From: Lichenicola sp964236105
GTDB taxonomy: Bacteria; Pseudomonadota; Alphaproteobacteria; Acetobacterales; Acetobacteraceae
NCBI GenBank assembly: GCA_964236105.1
Contig: CAXSBC010000010.1
Coordinates: forward strand, 1 to 64,000
DNA: 64,000 nucleotides
Direction: 5' to 3'
Position numbers and translations under genes: made by a program. The notes beneath the pieces are model-generated. The model searched no databases. It was not told where the DNA came from and saw only the letters and a program-made list of their open reading frames with translations. The stretch's first letter is position 1. The number at the start of each line of letters is the position of its first letter. Shown here piece by piece: positions 7,639 to 16,537 of the stretch.

Positions 7639-7662
7639 TCGATACGCTAGTGTCCGTATCGA
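7639..7662. promoter_or_regulatory. 8-bp inverted repeat upstream of manC
   Basis: TCGATACG (7639-7646) and CGTATCGA (7655-7662) form a perfect 8-bp stem around an 8-base loop, 59 bases before the manC start. There is no T-run after it, so a regulatory operator or a transcript-processing hairpin fits as well as a terminator. Confidence 0.4.
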
Positions 7663-7720
7663 TCCGCGCGTGACCGGGCGCTTGCCGCAGCCGGGACGCG
7701 CTGAACATGAGAGAGGTTCC

Positions 7721-9190
7721 ATGCTCGACGCGTCCGTCCGTCCCGCCGTCGAGCGGCAGGTCGAGCATTCCACCGCCCTGGTGGTTCCGGTCATCCTCTC
7801 GGGCGGATCGGGAAGCCGGCTGTGGCCGGTCTCGCGGGCGAGCTTTCCCAAGCAGCTCTGGCCGCTGATCTCCGACAAGACCATGCTGCAGGAGACGGCG
7901 CTGCGCGGCACCGGTGCCGGCTTCGCGGCCCCGGTGATCGTGTGCAACCAGGAGCATCGGTTCCTGATCGCCGAGCAGCTGCGCGAGGCCGGTATCACCG
8001 GCGCGCGCATCCTGCTCGAGCCGGTCGGACGGAACTCGGCACCCGCCCTGGCCGCGGCCGCCCTGCTGGTCGCCGAGGAGACACCCGGCGCGGTGCTGTG
8101 GATGATGGCGGCCGATTCCGCGATCGGCAGGCCGGAGGCGCTGACGGCGGCGGTGGCGACCGCGGTGGCGGCGGCGCGCAGCGGCCGGATCGTCACCTTC
8201 GGCATGAAGCCGACCCGGCCGGAAACCGGCTACGGCTATATCGAGGCGGGCGAGCCGCTGGATGGCCTGGCGGGCGTGCGCAGCCTGTCGGCCTTCATCG
8301 AGAAGCCGGATGCGGCGACGGCGGCGCGACTGGTAGCGTCGGGACGCCACCTGTGGAACTCCGGCATGTACGTGACCACCGCCGAGACGCTGCTCGAGGA
8401 GATGCAGCTGCATGCGCCGTCGGTGCTGTCGGCGGTGCGGCGCGCCGTGCAGTCGCGGGAGACCGATCTCGATTTCGTCCGGCTTGAGCCGGCCGCCTTC
8501 GCAGCGGCGCCCGACATCAGCATCGACTACGCCGTGGCCGAGCTCACCTCCCGAGCCGCCGTGGTGCCGGCCGATCTCGGCTGGTCCGATGTCGGCAGCT
8601 GGGACGTCCTGTGGGACATCAGCCCCAAGGACGACACCGGCAACGTGGCGATCGGCGACGTGTTCCTCGAGCACACCAGCAACTGCTACGTGCGCTCCGA
8701 CGGCATCGTGACCGCGGTGACGGGACTGGCCGATGCGGTGGTGGTGGTGACCGAGGATGCGGTGCTGGTCACCCATCGCGATCGCGCCCAGGACGTCAAG
8801 AAGGTGGTCGAGCGGCTGCGCGGCGCCGGACGCCACGAGGCGGTGGCGCATAATCGCTGCTACCGGCCCTGGGGCTTCTACGAGAGCCTGATCCATGGCG
8901 ACCGGTTCCAGGTGAAGCGGATCGTGGTCATGCAGGGCGAGAAGCTGTCGCTGCAGAAGCACTATCATCGGGCCGAGCACTGGGTGGTGGTGGCCGGCGT
9001 GGCGCTGGTGACCCGCGACGCCGACGAGGTGATGGTGCGCGAGAACGAGAGCATCTACCTGCCGCTCGGCTGCACCCACCGCCTGTCCAATCCCGGCCGG
9101 ATTCCGCTGACGCTGATCGAGGTGCAGTCCGGCGCCTATCTGGGCGAGGACGACATCGTCCGCATCGAGGACAGCTACAACCGCCGCTGA
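7721..9190 (+). CDS. manC: mannose-1-phosphate guanylyltransferase / mannose-6-phosphate isomerase
   Basis: A 489-residue bifunctional enzyme of GDP-mannose supply, feeding exopolysaccharide and surface-glycan synthesis. The N-terminal nucleotidyltransferase domain opens with the signature ILSGGSGSRLWPVSR and PKQLWPL. The C-terminal cupin isomerase domain begins near residue 380 with RPWGFYESL and holds the metal-site pattern SLQKHYHRAEHWVVV and GCTHRLSNPG. This is the type II AlgA/XanB arrangement and length. GAGAGG precedes the ATG at 7721. It stands alone and converges on the LysR gene. Membrane glycosyltransferases 3 kb away could use related activated sugars. Confidence 0.95.
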   Translation: MLDASVRPAVERQVEHSTALVVPVILSGGSGSRLWPVSRASFPKQLWPLISDKTMLQETALRGTGAGFAAPVIVCNQEHRFLIAEQLREAGITGARILLEPVGRNSAPALAAAALLVAEETPGAVLWMMAADSAIGRPEALTAAVATAVAAARSGRIVTFGMKPTRPETGYGYIEAGEPLDGLAGVRSLSAFIEKPDAATAARLVASGRHLWNSGMYVTTAETLLEEMQLHAPSVLSAVRRAVQSRETDLDFVRLEPAAFAAAPDISIDYAVAELTSRAAVVPADLGWSDVGSWDVLWDISPKDDTGNVAIGDVFLEHTSNCYVRSDGIVTAVTGLADAVVVVTEDAVLVTHRDRAQDVKKVVERLRGAGRHEAVAHNRCYRPWGFYESLIHGDRFQVKRIVVMQGEKLSLQKHYHRAEHWVVVAGVALVTRDADEVMVRENESIYLPLGCTHRLSNPGRIPLTLIEVQSGAYLGEDDIVRIEDSYNRR

Positions 9191-9201
9191 TCGGCGCCGC
9201 C

Positions 9202-10092
9202 TCAGCTGCGTGCCGGCATCTCGGCGAGCAGGAAGTCGCGGAACACGGCGACGCGCTTGGAGGTGCGCAGCTCTTCGGGATAAACGAAATAGGCCTCGAC
9301 CGTCGGCGGCTTGATGTCGGTCAGGATCTTCTGCAGGCCGGGCCGGTCGGCCAGCATGTAGTGCGGCACCGAACCGATGCCGAGCCCGGCCTCGACCGCG
9401 TCGGCCACGGCGGTCAGGCTGTTGGCCTCGAACACCGGCTGGCGTTTCTGCCCGTTCGGCCTGCCGAGGCTGGCGAGCCAGTTCACGTCCGATACCGGGG
9501 GGTGGTAGCTGCCGAACAGCACGATCCTGTGCCGGTCGAGATCCTCCGCCGAGTTCGGCGTGCCGTGCCTGGCGATGTAGTCCGGCGAGGCGCAGATCGG
9601 CAGCTGGATATCGGTCAGGTGCCGCTGCACGAGGTCGGGCTGGCGCGGTGGATGCATGCGGATCGCCACGTCGGCCTCCCGCATGCCGAGATCCAGATCG
9701 CTGTCCTCCAGGATCAGCGTGATCGAGATGTCGGGATGCATGGTCAGGAAGCGCGGCAGGCGCGGCGCCAGCCACGCGGTGCCGAAGCCGGTGGTGGTGG
9801 TCACCTTGAGCCGGCCGGCCGCCTTCTCCTTGCTTTCGGTGAGCAGCGCCTCGGTCATGGCGAGCTTGGCGAACACGTCCCGCACGGTGCGGTTCATCTG
9901 CTCGCCCTGCTCGGTCAGGATCAGCCCGCGCGCATGGCGATGGAACAGCGGCACCTGCAGCGCCTCCTCCAGCGCCGAGATCTGCCGGCTGACGGCCGAC
10001 TGGCTGAGATTGAGCACGTCGCCCGCGTGGGTGAAGCTGCCGGCCTCCGCGACTGCATGGAAGATCCTGAGCTTGTCCCAATCCATGCTCAT
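9202..10092 (-). CDS. LysR family transcriptional regulator
   Basis: A 296-residue activator or repressor. The winged helix-turn-helix is at residues 5-64 (MDWDKLRIFHAVAEAGSFTH, then LSQSAVSRQISALEE). A LysR substrate-binding domain runs from about 90 to 290. It lies directly downstream of trxB on the same strand, a gene order I know from several Alphaproteobacteria, so it may be cotranscribed and linked to redox or thiol homeostasis. Its inducer is unknown. Confidence 0.94.
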   Translation of the reverse strand: MSMDWDKLRIFHAVAEAGSFTHAGDVLNLSQSAVSRQISALEEALQVPLFHRHARGLILTEQGEQMNRTVRDVFAKLAMTEALLTESKEKAAGRLKVTTTTGFGTAWLAPRLPRFLTMHPDISITLILEDSDLDLGMREADVAIRMHPPRQPDLVQRHLTDIQLPICASPDYIARHGTPNSAEDLDRHRIVLFGSYHPPVSDVNWLASLGRPNGQKRQPVFEANSLTAVADAVEAGLGIGSVPHYMLADRPGLQKILTDIKPPTVEAYFVYPEELRTSKRVAVFRDFLLAEMPARS

Positions 10093-10159
10093 CGCGGTCC
10101 GCTCACTGGCTTGAGGGTTGGCAGGCTCGGGTCGCAGGCGGACAGGCTGGCCGCATGGC

Positions 10160-11155
10160 CTATTCGGCCGCGACGGAATGCTCGATCATCTCCGTCACCG
10201 ATACCTTCTCGGTCAGGAATCGTTCCGCTTCCAGTGCCGCCATGCAGCCGGTGCCGGCCGCGGTGACGGCCTGGCGGAAGATCTTGTCCTGCACGTCGCC
10301 GGCGGCGAACACGCCCGGCACCGAGGTGCGGGTGCTGCCGGGTTCGGTGACAACGTAGCCCTCCTCGTCGAGCGCCACCTCGCCGCGGAACACCGCCGTG
10401 TTCGGGGTGTGGCCGATCGCCACGAACACGCCGTCGACGCCGAGCGTGCTTGCCTGGCCGGAAACGATGTCGCGCAGCACGACGCCGCTTACCACCGGCG
10501 GGGTGCCGGTATCGGTGATGTCCTCCACCACGCTGTTCCAGACCACCGACACCTTGGGGTGCGCGAACAGCCGGTCCTGCAGGATGCGCTCGGCGCGCAG
10601 GCGATCGCGCCTGTGCACCAGGGTCACGTGGTCGGCATGGTGGGTGAGATAGAGCGCCTCCTCGACCGCGGTGTTGCCGCCGCCGATCACCGCCACCCGC
10701 TTGCCGCGATAGAAGAACCCGTCGCAGGTGGCGCAGGCCGACACGCCGGAGCCGTGCAGGCGGCTCTCCGCCGGCAGGCCGAGCCAGCGTGCCTGCGCGC
10801 CGGTGGCGATCACCACGGTCCGCGCCAGATAGACGTCGCCCGAATCGCCGACCAGCCGGAACGGCTCGCCCGGACGCCGGGGCGACAGGTCGCACGCCAT
10901 GATCAGGTCGCTGATCACCCGCGTGCCGACATGCTCGGCCTGTGCCGCCATCTGCTCCATCAGCCACGGGCCCTGCACCCCCTCGGCGAAGCCCGGATAG
11001 TTCTCCACGTCGGTGGTGATCATCAGCTGGCCGCCCGGCTGCAGGCCGGCGACCAGGATCGGCTTCATGTTGGCGCGCGCGGCATAGATCGCGGCGGTAT
11101 AGCCGGCGGGGCCGGCACCGATGACGAGCACGTCCGTGGTGAAGGTCTGGGTCAT
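10160..11155 (-). CDS. trxB: thioredoxin-disulfide reductase
   Basis: A 331-residue FAD enzyme that reduces thioredoxin with NADPH in the cytoplasm. The FAD-binding motif is at 12-17 (GAGPAGYTAA). The redox-active pair Cys141/Cys144 sits in SACATCDGFF, the NADPH-binding GGGNTAVEEA follows near 155, and the second FAD motif GVFAAGDVQD is near the end. The ATG at 11155 is preferred because the protein then starts six residues before the first strand, as in the family; other in-frame ATGs lie at 11179 and 11182. It is divergent from an Lrp gene and shares a 158-base upstream region with it. Confidence 0.96.
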   Translation of the reverse strand: MTQTFTTDVLVIGAGPAGYTAAIYAARANMKPILVAGLQPGGQLMITTDVENYPGFAEGVQGPWLMEQMAAQAEHVGTRVISDLIMACDLSPRRPGEPFRLVGDSGDVYLARTVVIATGAQARWLGLPAESRLHGSGVSACATCDGFFYRGKRVAVIGGGNTAVEEALYLTHHADHVTLVHRRDRLRAERILQDRLFAHPKVSVVWNSVVEDITDTGTPPVVSGVVLRDIVSGQASTLGVDGVFVAIGHTPNTAVFRGEVALDEEGYVVTEPGSTRTSVPGVFAAGDVQDKIFRQAVTAAGTGCMAALEAERFLTEKVSVTEMIEHSVAAE

Positions 11156-11313
11156 GATCGAATCGATACTCTGCAACATCATCAGGATATGAGCCTGGTT
11201 TGCTGCGGTGCAAGCAAGATGGCGGCCACCCGCCCGGACGCCGCCGGCCGTCCGATTCCCCGGGGCGACGGCCTTCCCGGCCTCCGGGTAGTGCAATACA
11301 TCTGCAGCCCAGC

Positions 11314-11796
11314 ATGCAGACGGCAGAAAAGACCGGCGTGACGGAGCTCGACGCCATCGACAGGCGGATCGTCGCCGAGCTCCAGCGCGACGGCCGCATG
11401 ACCAACGTGGAGCTGGCGCGACGTGCCGGCATCTCGGCGCCGCCCTGCCTGCGCCGCGTGCGCCGGCTCGAGGAGCTCGGCGTCATCCGCGGCTACTACG
11501 GCGACAGCGACCCGCAGTCGCTCGGCTGGTCGATCGTGTTCTTCGCCCTCGTCGGCCTCGACAGCCAGAAGGAGAGCGTGCTGACCCAGTTCGAGGCGCA
11601 GGTCGCCGAATGGCCCGAGGTGCGCGAATGCCACATGATCCGCGGCGGCGGCGACTTCCTGCTCAGGATGGTGGCGCGCGACACCGCCCACGAGAACCAG
11701 CTCACCCGGCGCCTGACCGAGATGCCGCACGTCAGCCGGCTGCAGACGCTGCAGACCATACGCACCAGCCGCGACCTCGCCGGCGTGCCGATCTGA
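11314..11796 (+). CDS. Lrp/AsnC family transcriptional regulator
   Basis: A 160-residue feast/famine regulator. The N-terminal helix-turn-helix spans about residues 10-60 (LDAIDRRIVAELQRDGRMTN, then LARRAGISAPPCLRRVRRLE). The C-terminal RAM domain, from about 75 to 150, binds amino acids and forms octamers. Divergence from trxB over a short shared region suggests it may control trxB as well as itself. The effector cannot be told from sequence. Confidence 0.93.
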   Translation: MQTAEKTGVTELDAIDRRIVAELQRDGRMTNVELARRAGISAPPCLRRVRRLEELGVIRGYYGDSDPQSLGWSIVFFALVGLDSQKESVLTQFEAQVAEWPEVRECHMIRGGGDFLLRMVARDTAHENQLTRRLTEMPHVSRLQTLQTIRTSRDLAGVPI

Positions 11797-11848
11797 CCGC
11801 GGGCCGGGCTGCTTGACGGATGCGGCGGCGGGGCGTTCCTGGCGCGCC

Positions 11849-13000
11849 ATGTCGATCTCCCGGACCGCCGCCCGGATCATCCCCCAGTCCACGCCCCAGA
11901 TCACGATCGTGGTGCCCTGCTACAAGGAGCGCGCCAACGTCCGGCCCCTGGTCGCGGCCCTGGACGCAGCGCTCGCCGGCCGGCGCTGGGAGGCGATCTT
12001 CGTCGACGACGACAGCCCGGACGGCACCTCCGACGAGATCCGCGCCGTCGCCGCCACCGACCCGCGGGTGCGCGGCCTGCGGCGCATCGGCAGGCGCGGC
12101 CTGTCGTCTGCGGTGATCGAGGGCGTGCTGGCCTCCTCGGCGCCGCTGGTCGCGGTGATGGATGGCGACCTGCAGCACGACGAGACCAGGCTGCCGGCGA
12201 TGCTGGACGCGGTGGCGGGCGGCGCGTGCGACATCGCCGTCGGCTCGCGCCACGTCGCCGGCGGGGATGCGGGCGGGCTGTCCTCGAACTGGCGGCACCG
12301 CCTGTCGAACGGCGGCATCCGGATGGCGCAGGCCCTGCTGCCGGCCCGGGCCGGCTTCGCGCCGCTGGGCGACCCGATGAGCGGCTTCTTTGCCTGCGAG
12401 CGGCGCTTCTTCGAGCAGGTGGCGCCGCGGCTCAGCGGCAAGGGCTTCAAGATCCTGCTCGACCTGATCCTGTCGGCGCGCCAGGCGGTCGGCGAGACGC
12501 CGCGGGTGCTGGAGATCCCCGCCCGGTTCCGGCCGCGCCTGGCCGGCGAGAGCAAGCTCGACGTGCTGGTGCTGGCGCAGTTCGGCACCATGCTGCTCGA
12601 CAAGGCCTGCCGCGGCCTGCTGCCGGTGCGCTTCATCGCCTTCGCGCTGGTGGGCGGGGCGGGCGTGCTGGTGAACCTGCTGGTGCTGGACGCCGCCCGC
12701 CTGGCGGGCGCGCCGTTCGCCGCCGCCCAGACGCTGGGCACGATCGTCGCGATGGTGGCCAATTTCGGCCTCAACAACGCCCTGACCTATCGCGACCGCC
12801 GGCTGCGGGGCGCCGGACTGTGGCGCGGGCTGGCGCTGTTCATGCTGGTCTGCGGCGTGGGCGCGGTGGCCGATATCGGCATCGCCCGCACGCTCTACGA
12901 CACCCATCACGGCTGGCAGCCCGCCGGGGCCGCGGGCGCCGCGATCAGCGTGGTGTGGAACTACGCGGTGTCCTCGACCCTGATCTGGCGCCTGCGTTGA
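11849..13000 (+). CDS. polyprenyl-phosphate glycosyltransferase (GT2) fused to a GtrA-like membrane domain
   Basis: A 383-residue two-domain protein. Residues 15-240 are a dolichol-phosphate-mannose-synthase-like GT2 domain: TIVVPCYKERANV, the acidic FVDDDSPDGT, the DxD-like VMDGDLQHD and GDPMSGFFACERRFF. Residues 250-383 are a GtrA-type domain with four hydrophobic segments (FALVGGAGVLVNLLVL onward). It probably loads a sugar onto undecaprenyl phosphate and helps flip it, supplying the GT39 enzyme that follows. The ATG at 11849 is used; a TTG at 11813 is in frame. Its stop codon overlaps the next start. Confidence 0.93.
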   Translation: MSISRTAARIIPQSTPQITIVVPCYKERANVRPLVAALDAALAGRRWEAIFVDDDSPDGTSDEIRAVAATDPRVRGLRRIGRRGLSSAVIEGVLASSAPLVAVMDGDLQHDETRLPAMLDAVAGGACDIAVGSRHVAGGDAGGLSSNWRHRLSNGGIRMAQALLPARAGFAPLGDPMSGFFACERRFFEQVAPRLSGKGFKILLDLILSARQAVGETPRVLEIPARFRPRLAGESKLDVLVLAQFGTMLLDKACRGLLPVRFIAFALVGGAGVLVNLLVLDAARLAGAPFAAAQTLGTIVAMVANFGLNNALTYRDRRLRGAGLWRGLALFMLVCGVGAVADIGIARTLYDTHHGWQPAGAAGAAISVVWNYAVSSTLIWRLR

Positions 13001-14469
13001 GGTCTGGCGGCGCGCGATGGGCGCTGCCATGGCTGGCAGCACTCGCCGCGTTGACCCTGCTGCGGCTGGCGGTCTGCGCGCTGGCGCCGCTGTCGGCGGA
13101 CGAGAGCTACTACTGGGTCTGGTCGCGGGCGCTGGCGCCGGGCTACCTCGACCATCCGCCGATGGTCGCCTTGTGGATCCGCGCCGGCACCCTGCTCTGC
13201 GGCGCGGGCGGGTTCGGGGTGCGGCTGCTGTCGCCGCTGTCGGCCGCCCTCGGCACCCTGCTGCTGGCGTCTGCCGCCTCGGATCTCCTGGACGGCACGC
13301 AGGAGCAGCGGCGCCGGCATGCGGTGGTGGCCGGGACGCTGCTGAACGCGACGCTGCTGCTCGGCATCGGCAGCGTCACCATGACCCCGGACACGCCGCT
13401 GCTGTTCTTCTGGACCCTGGCGCTGGCGGCCCTCGGCCGCGCGCTGGCGACCGGGCGCGGCGCCTGGTGGCTGCCGGCCGGGCTCGGCGTCGGGCTGGCG
13501 CTCGACAGCAAGTATACCGCGATGCTGACCGCGGCCGGGCTCGTGCTGTGGCTGGTGGCGATGCGTGCCGGCCGGCGCTGGCTGCGCACCCCCTGGCCCT
13601 GGCTCGCCGGGCTGCTGTCGCTGCTGCTGTTCGCGCCGGTGCTGGGCTGGAATGCGGCGCATGGCTGGGCCAGCCTCCTCAAGCAGGGCGGCCGCACCGG
13701 CGACTGGCATCCGGCACGCGCCGGGCGGTATCTCGCCGAGCTGCTGGGCGGGCAGGTCGGGCTGGCGACGCCGCTGGTCTTCGTGCTGCTGGTGGTGGGC
13801 ATGCGTCGCGCGGTCCGGGCCGGGCGTGCGGGTGCCGCGGGCGCCTCGCTGCTCGCCTGGGTCACGTTGCTGCCGCTGGCGGTGTTCGTGCAGCATGCGC
13901 TCGGCGACCGGGTGCAGGCGAACTGGCCGGGGCTGCTCTATCCCGCCGCCATCGCGGCCGCGGCGTGGAGCGGATCGGGCTGGTGGCGCGGCGCCGCGGC
14001 GCTCGGCCTGGCGCTGACGCTTGTCGTCTATCTCCAGGCGGCCCTGGCGCCGGTGCCGCTGCCGCGCTCGCTCGACGTCACGCTGCAGCGGCTGGGGGGC
14101 TGGACGGCGCTGGCGCGCGACGCCGCCGCCGCCGGTCCGGGCTTCATCGCCGCCGACGAGTACGGGCTGGCAGCCGAGCTGGCGCGGGCGCTGCCGGGCC
14201 GGACGGTGCTGGGGGTCGAGCCGCGCTGGCGCCTGTTCTCGCTGCCGCACGATCCCGGACCCGGGCGGACCGGCCTGCTGCTGCGCAGCGAGCGGCGACA
14301 CGATGCGCCCGATCCCGGCCCCTGGTCGGCGCTGTCGCCGGCGGGCGAGCTGGTCCGCGCGCGGGACGGCCGGGTGGCCGAGCGCTACCGGCTCTACCGG
14401 GTCACGCTCAGGCCCGACCTGCCGCCGGATCTGCGCGCCGCGATCGTCCGGTTGCCCGCCCCGCGTTAG
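12997..14469 (+). CDS. GT39/ArnT-like membrane glycosyltransferase
   Basis: A roughly 490-residue integral membrane enzyme with about 10 hydrophobic segments. Near the N-terminus it carries the acidic motif LSADESYYWVWS followed by YLDHPPMVALW, characteristic of ArnT/PMT-fold transferases that move a sugar from a polyprenyl carrier to lipid A, protein or glycan. The only start that keeps the first helix is the TTG at 12997, which overlaps the previous stop as TTGA, so translational coupling to the GT2-GtrA gene is likely. The soluble C-terminal part (from about 360) is typical of the family. The acceptor is unknown. Confidence 0.88.
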   Translation: MRSGGARWALPWLAALAALTLLRLAVCALAPLSADESYYWVWSRALAPGYLDHPPMVALWIRAGTLLCGAGGFGVRLLSPLSAALGTLLLASAASDLLDGTQEQRRRHAVVAGTLLNATLLLGIGSVTMTPDTPLLFFWTLALAALGRALATGRGAWWLPAGLGVGLALDSKYTAMLTAAGLVLWLVAMRAGRRWLRTPWPWLAGLLSLLLFAPVLGWNAAHGWASLLKQGGRTGDWHPARAGRYLAELLGGQVGLATPLVFVLLVVGMRRAVRAGRAGAAGASLLAWVTLLPLAVFVQHALGDRVQANWPGLLYPAAIAAAAWSGSGWWRGAAALGLALTLVVYLQAALAPVPLPRSLDVTLQRLGGWTALARDAAAAGPGFIAADEYGLAAELARALPGRTVLGVEPRWRLFSLPHDPGPGRTGLLLRSERRHDAPDPGPWSALSPAGELVRARDGRVAERYRLYRVTLRPDLPPDLRAAIVRLPAPR

Positions 14470-14542
14470 CGCGCGGTTAAGCGGTCCCGGTCCAGAATGG
14501 CCCTCGCGCAGGATGCGACGGCTGCAGGGATCGGAAAACCGG

Positions 14543-15607
14543 ATGGCGAAACGGGGCGGCAAGACGGGATCGACCATCATCATCCGTCGCGAGGAGGGTG
14601 GCGGCGGCGGGCACCATGGCGGTGCCTGGAAGGTGGCGTATGCCGATTTCGTCACCGCGATGATGGCGTTCTTCCTGCTGATGTGGCTGCTCAACGCCAC
14701 CACCGAGCAGCAGCGCCGCGGCATCGCCGCCTATTTCAGTCCGATGGCCAGCGTCGAGAACGGCTTCTCCGGCGCAGGCCTGGTGCCGGGCGGCATCAGT
14801 CCGCTGACCGGCGGCACCAGCCTCGTCAACAAGGGCACCGGCTCGCCGCCGAGCCCGACCGCGACGCCGGCCACCCCGGTTCCGGCGGCCGCCGCCGGCC
14901 AGGCTCCCGCCGATGGCGACGGCGCCCCGCCCACCGCCGACAGCGACGATGACGACCAGCCTTCGGGGACCGCCAGGCTGTCGGCGCAGGCCGTCGGCAA
15001 GGATGCCGCCGGAGCGTCCGTCGCGGATGCGGCCCAGCCTGGCGCGCAGCCCGCTTCCACCCAGACCGCTGCCGGCCGCGCAGCACAGGCGGCAGCGGAG
15101 GACACGTCGCTGAAGGGTGCCATGGAGCAGATGCGCCAGCTGGTTGCCGCCGATCCGGCATTGGCGGACTCCGCCAACCAGATGGCGATCGACGTCACGC
15201 CGGAGGGACTCCGTATCCAGATCATGGACAGCGAACGTCAGCCGATGTTCGATCGCGGCGCCGCCATCCTCAACGCGCGTGCCTCGGCGCTGCTGCGCAA
15301 GGTGGCTCCGTTCCTGGCGACGCTGCCCGAGCCGGTCTCGATCGGCGGCTATACCGACGGCGCGCCCTGGGCCCCCGGCACCGCCACCAACTGGACCCTC
15401 TCCTCCGGCCGGGCCAACGCCGCGCGGGATCTGCTGGTCGCTTCCGGCCTGCCGGACGGACGGATCTCCGACGTGTCCGGATTTGCCGACCGCCATCTGC
15501 TGCTGCCGGCCGACCCGATGGCCAGCGCCAACCGCCGCGTCGTGCTCACGCTGCGCCGGCAGCACGAGCTGCAGGCCGGCGTCGTTTCCAGCGCGACCGG
15601 AGGCTGA
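14543..15607 (+). CDS. motB: flagellar motor protein MotB
   Basis: A 354-residue stator subunit that anchors the flagellar stator to peptidoglycan. It has a short basic N-terminus, then one transmembrane helix with the proton-binding aspartate Asp35 in VAYADFVTAMMAFFLLMWL. A long Ala/Pro/Asp-rich linker covers about residues 90-190. An OmpA-like peptidoglycan-binding domain fills the C-terminus (QPMFDRGAAILNARA, GYTDGAPW, RANAARDLL). Six bases separate it from motA, and the order motB-motA is reversed from the usual motA-motB. Confidence 0.94.
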   Translation: MAKRGGKTGSTIIIRREEGGGGGHHGGAWKVAYADFVTAMMAFFLLMWLLNATTEQQRRGIAAYFSPMASVENGFSGAGLVPGGISPLTGGTSLVNKGTGSPPSPTATPATPVPAAAAGQAPADGDGAPPTADSDDDDQPSGTARLSAQAVGKDAAGASVADAAQPGAQPASTQTAAGRAAQAAAEDTSLKGAMEQMRQLVAADPALADSANQMAIDVTPEGLRIQIMDSERQPMFDRGAAILNARASALLRKVAPFLATLPEPVSIGGYTDGAPWAPGTATNWTLSSGRANAARDLLVASGLPDGRISDVSGFADRHLLLPADPMASANRRVVLTLRRQHELQAGVVSSATGG

Positions 15608-15613
15608 GCCGCC

Positions 15614-16480
15614 ATGTTCACCATCGGCGGCCTGGTCTTCCTGCTCCTGTGCGTGTTCGGCAGCTTCATCGCGTCCGGCGGTGCGATCGGCCCGCTCTTC
15701 GCCTCGATGCCGTTCGAGCTGCTGAGCATCCTGGGTGCTGCCATCGGCACGTTCCTGATGGCCAACTCGATGCACGACATCAAGCACACGATCGGCGGCT
15801 TCAAGAAGGTCATGAAGGGGCCTGCGTACAAGAAGGCCGATTACGTGGAGATGCTGAGCATCCTGTACTATTTCGTGAAGCTCGCCACCAGCAAGGGCCC
15901 GACCGCGATCGAGCCGCATATCGAGAAGCCCGAGAGCAGCAGCGCGTTCGCGGCCTTCCCCAAGGTGCTGGCCAACCATCACGCCAGCGCGATGATCTGC
16001 GACTATTTCCGCATGGTCGGCATGAACGCCGACGACCCGCACCAGCTCGACGACATCATGGCGCGCGAGCTCAAGAAGACGCTGGCCGAGGAGCTGCATC
16101 CCTGCCACGCGCTGCAGAGCATGTCGGACGCGCTGCCGGCGCTGGGCATCGTCGCCGCCGTGCTCGGCGTGATCAAGACCATGTCCAAGATCAGCGAGCC
16201 GCCGGCGGTGCTGGGCGAGATGATCGGCGGCGCGCTGGTCGGCACCTTCCTCGGCGTGCTGCTGGCCTACGGGATCGTGGCGCCGATCGCGGCCCGGCTG
16301 AATGCGGTGGTGCTGGAGGAGTCCAAGTACTACGAGCTGATCCGCGCGGTGCTGGTGGCCCACCTGCACGGCAATCCGCCGCAGATCAGCGTCGAGAGCG
16401 GCCGCAAGATGGTGCCCAACGAGCACATGCCGAGCTTCCAGGAGCTCGAGGCGGCGGTGCAGAACCTGCAGATCCCGTGA
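15614..16480 (+). CDS. motA: flagellar motor protein MotA
   Basis: A 288-residue proton-channel stator subunit with four hydrophobic segments: residues 3-24, 34-52, about 173-192 and 203-225. The conserved MotA/TolQ block is present (ALPALGIVAAVLGVIKTM, GALVGTFLGVLLAYGIVAPI), including the two membrane prolines needed for torque. The cytoplasmic loop between helices 2 and 3 carries the charged residues that touch FliG. No other flagellar gene flanks the pair, so the main flagellar locus must lie elsewhere. Confidence 0.95.
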   Translation: MFTIGGLVFLLLCVFGSFIASGGAIGPLFASMPFELLSILGAAIGTFLMANSMHDIKHTIGGFKKVMKGPAYKKADYVEMLSILYYFVKLATSKGPTAIEPHIEKPESSSAFAAFPKVLANHHASAMICDYFRMVGMNADDPHQLDDIMARELKKTLAEELHPCHALQSMSDALPALGIVAAVLGVIKTMSKISEPPAVLGEMIGGALVGTFLGVLLAYGIVAPIAARLNAVVLEESKYYELIRAVLVAHLHGNPPQISVESGRKMVPNEHMPSFQELEAAVQNLQIP

Positions 16481-16537
16481 TGCAGCCGGACGGCCGCTGA
16501 CGCGTTGCGGCTGCGCGTCAGCAGGAGACCGGGACCC

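Noticed and set aside
7190..10081. Long minus-strand frame of over 960 codons opposite manC and the LysR gene
   Set aside because: It is the antisense shadow of GC-rich coding sequence. The manC and LysR frames carry clear family motifs.
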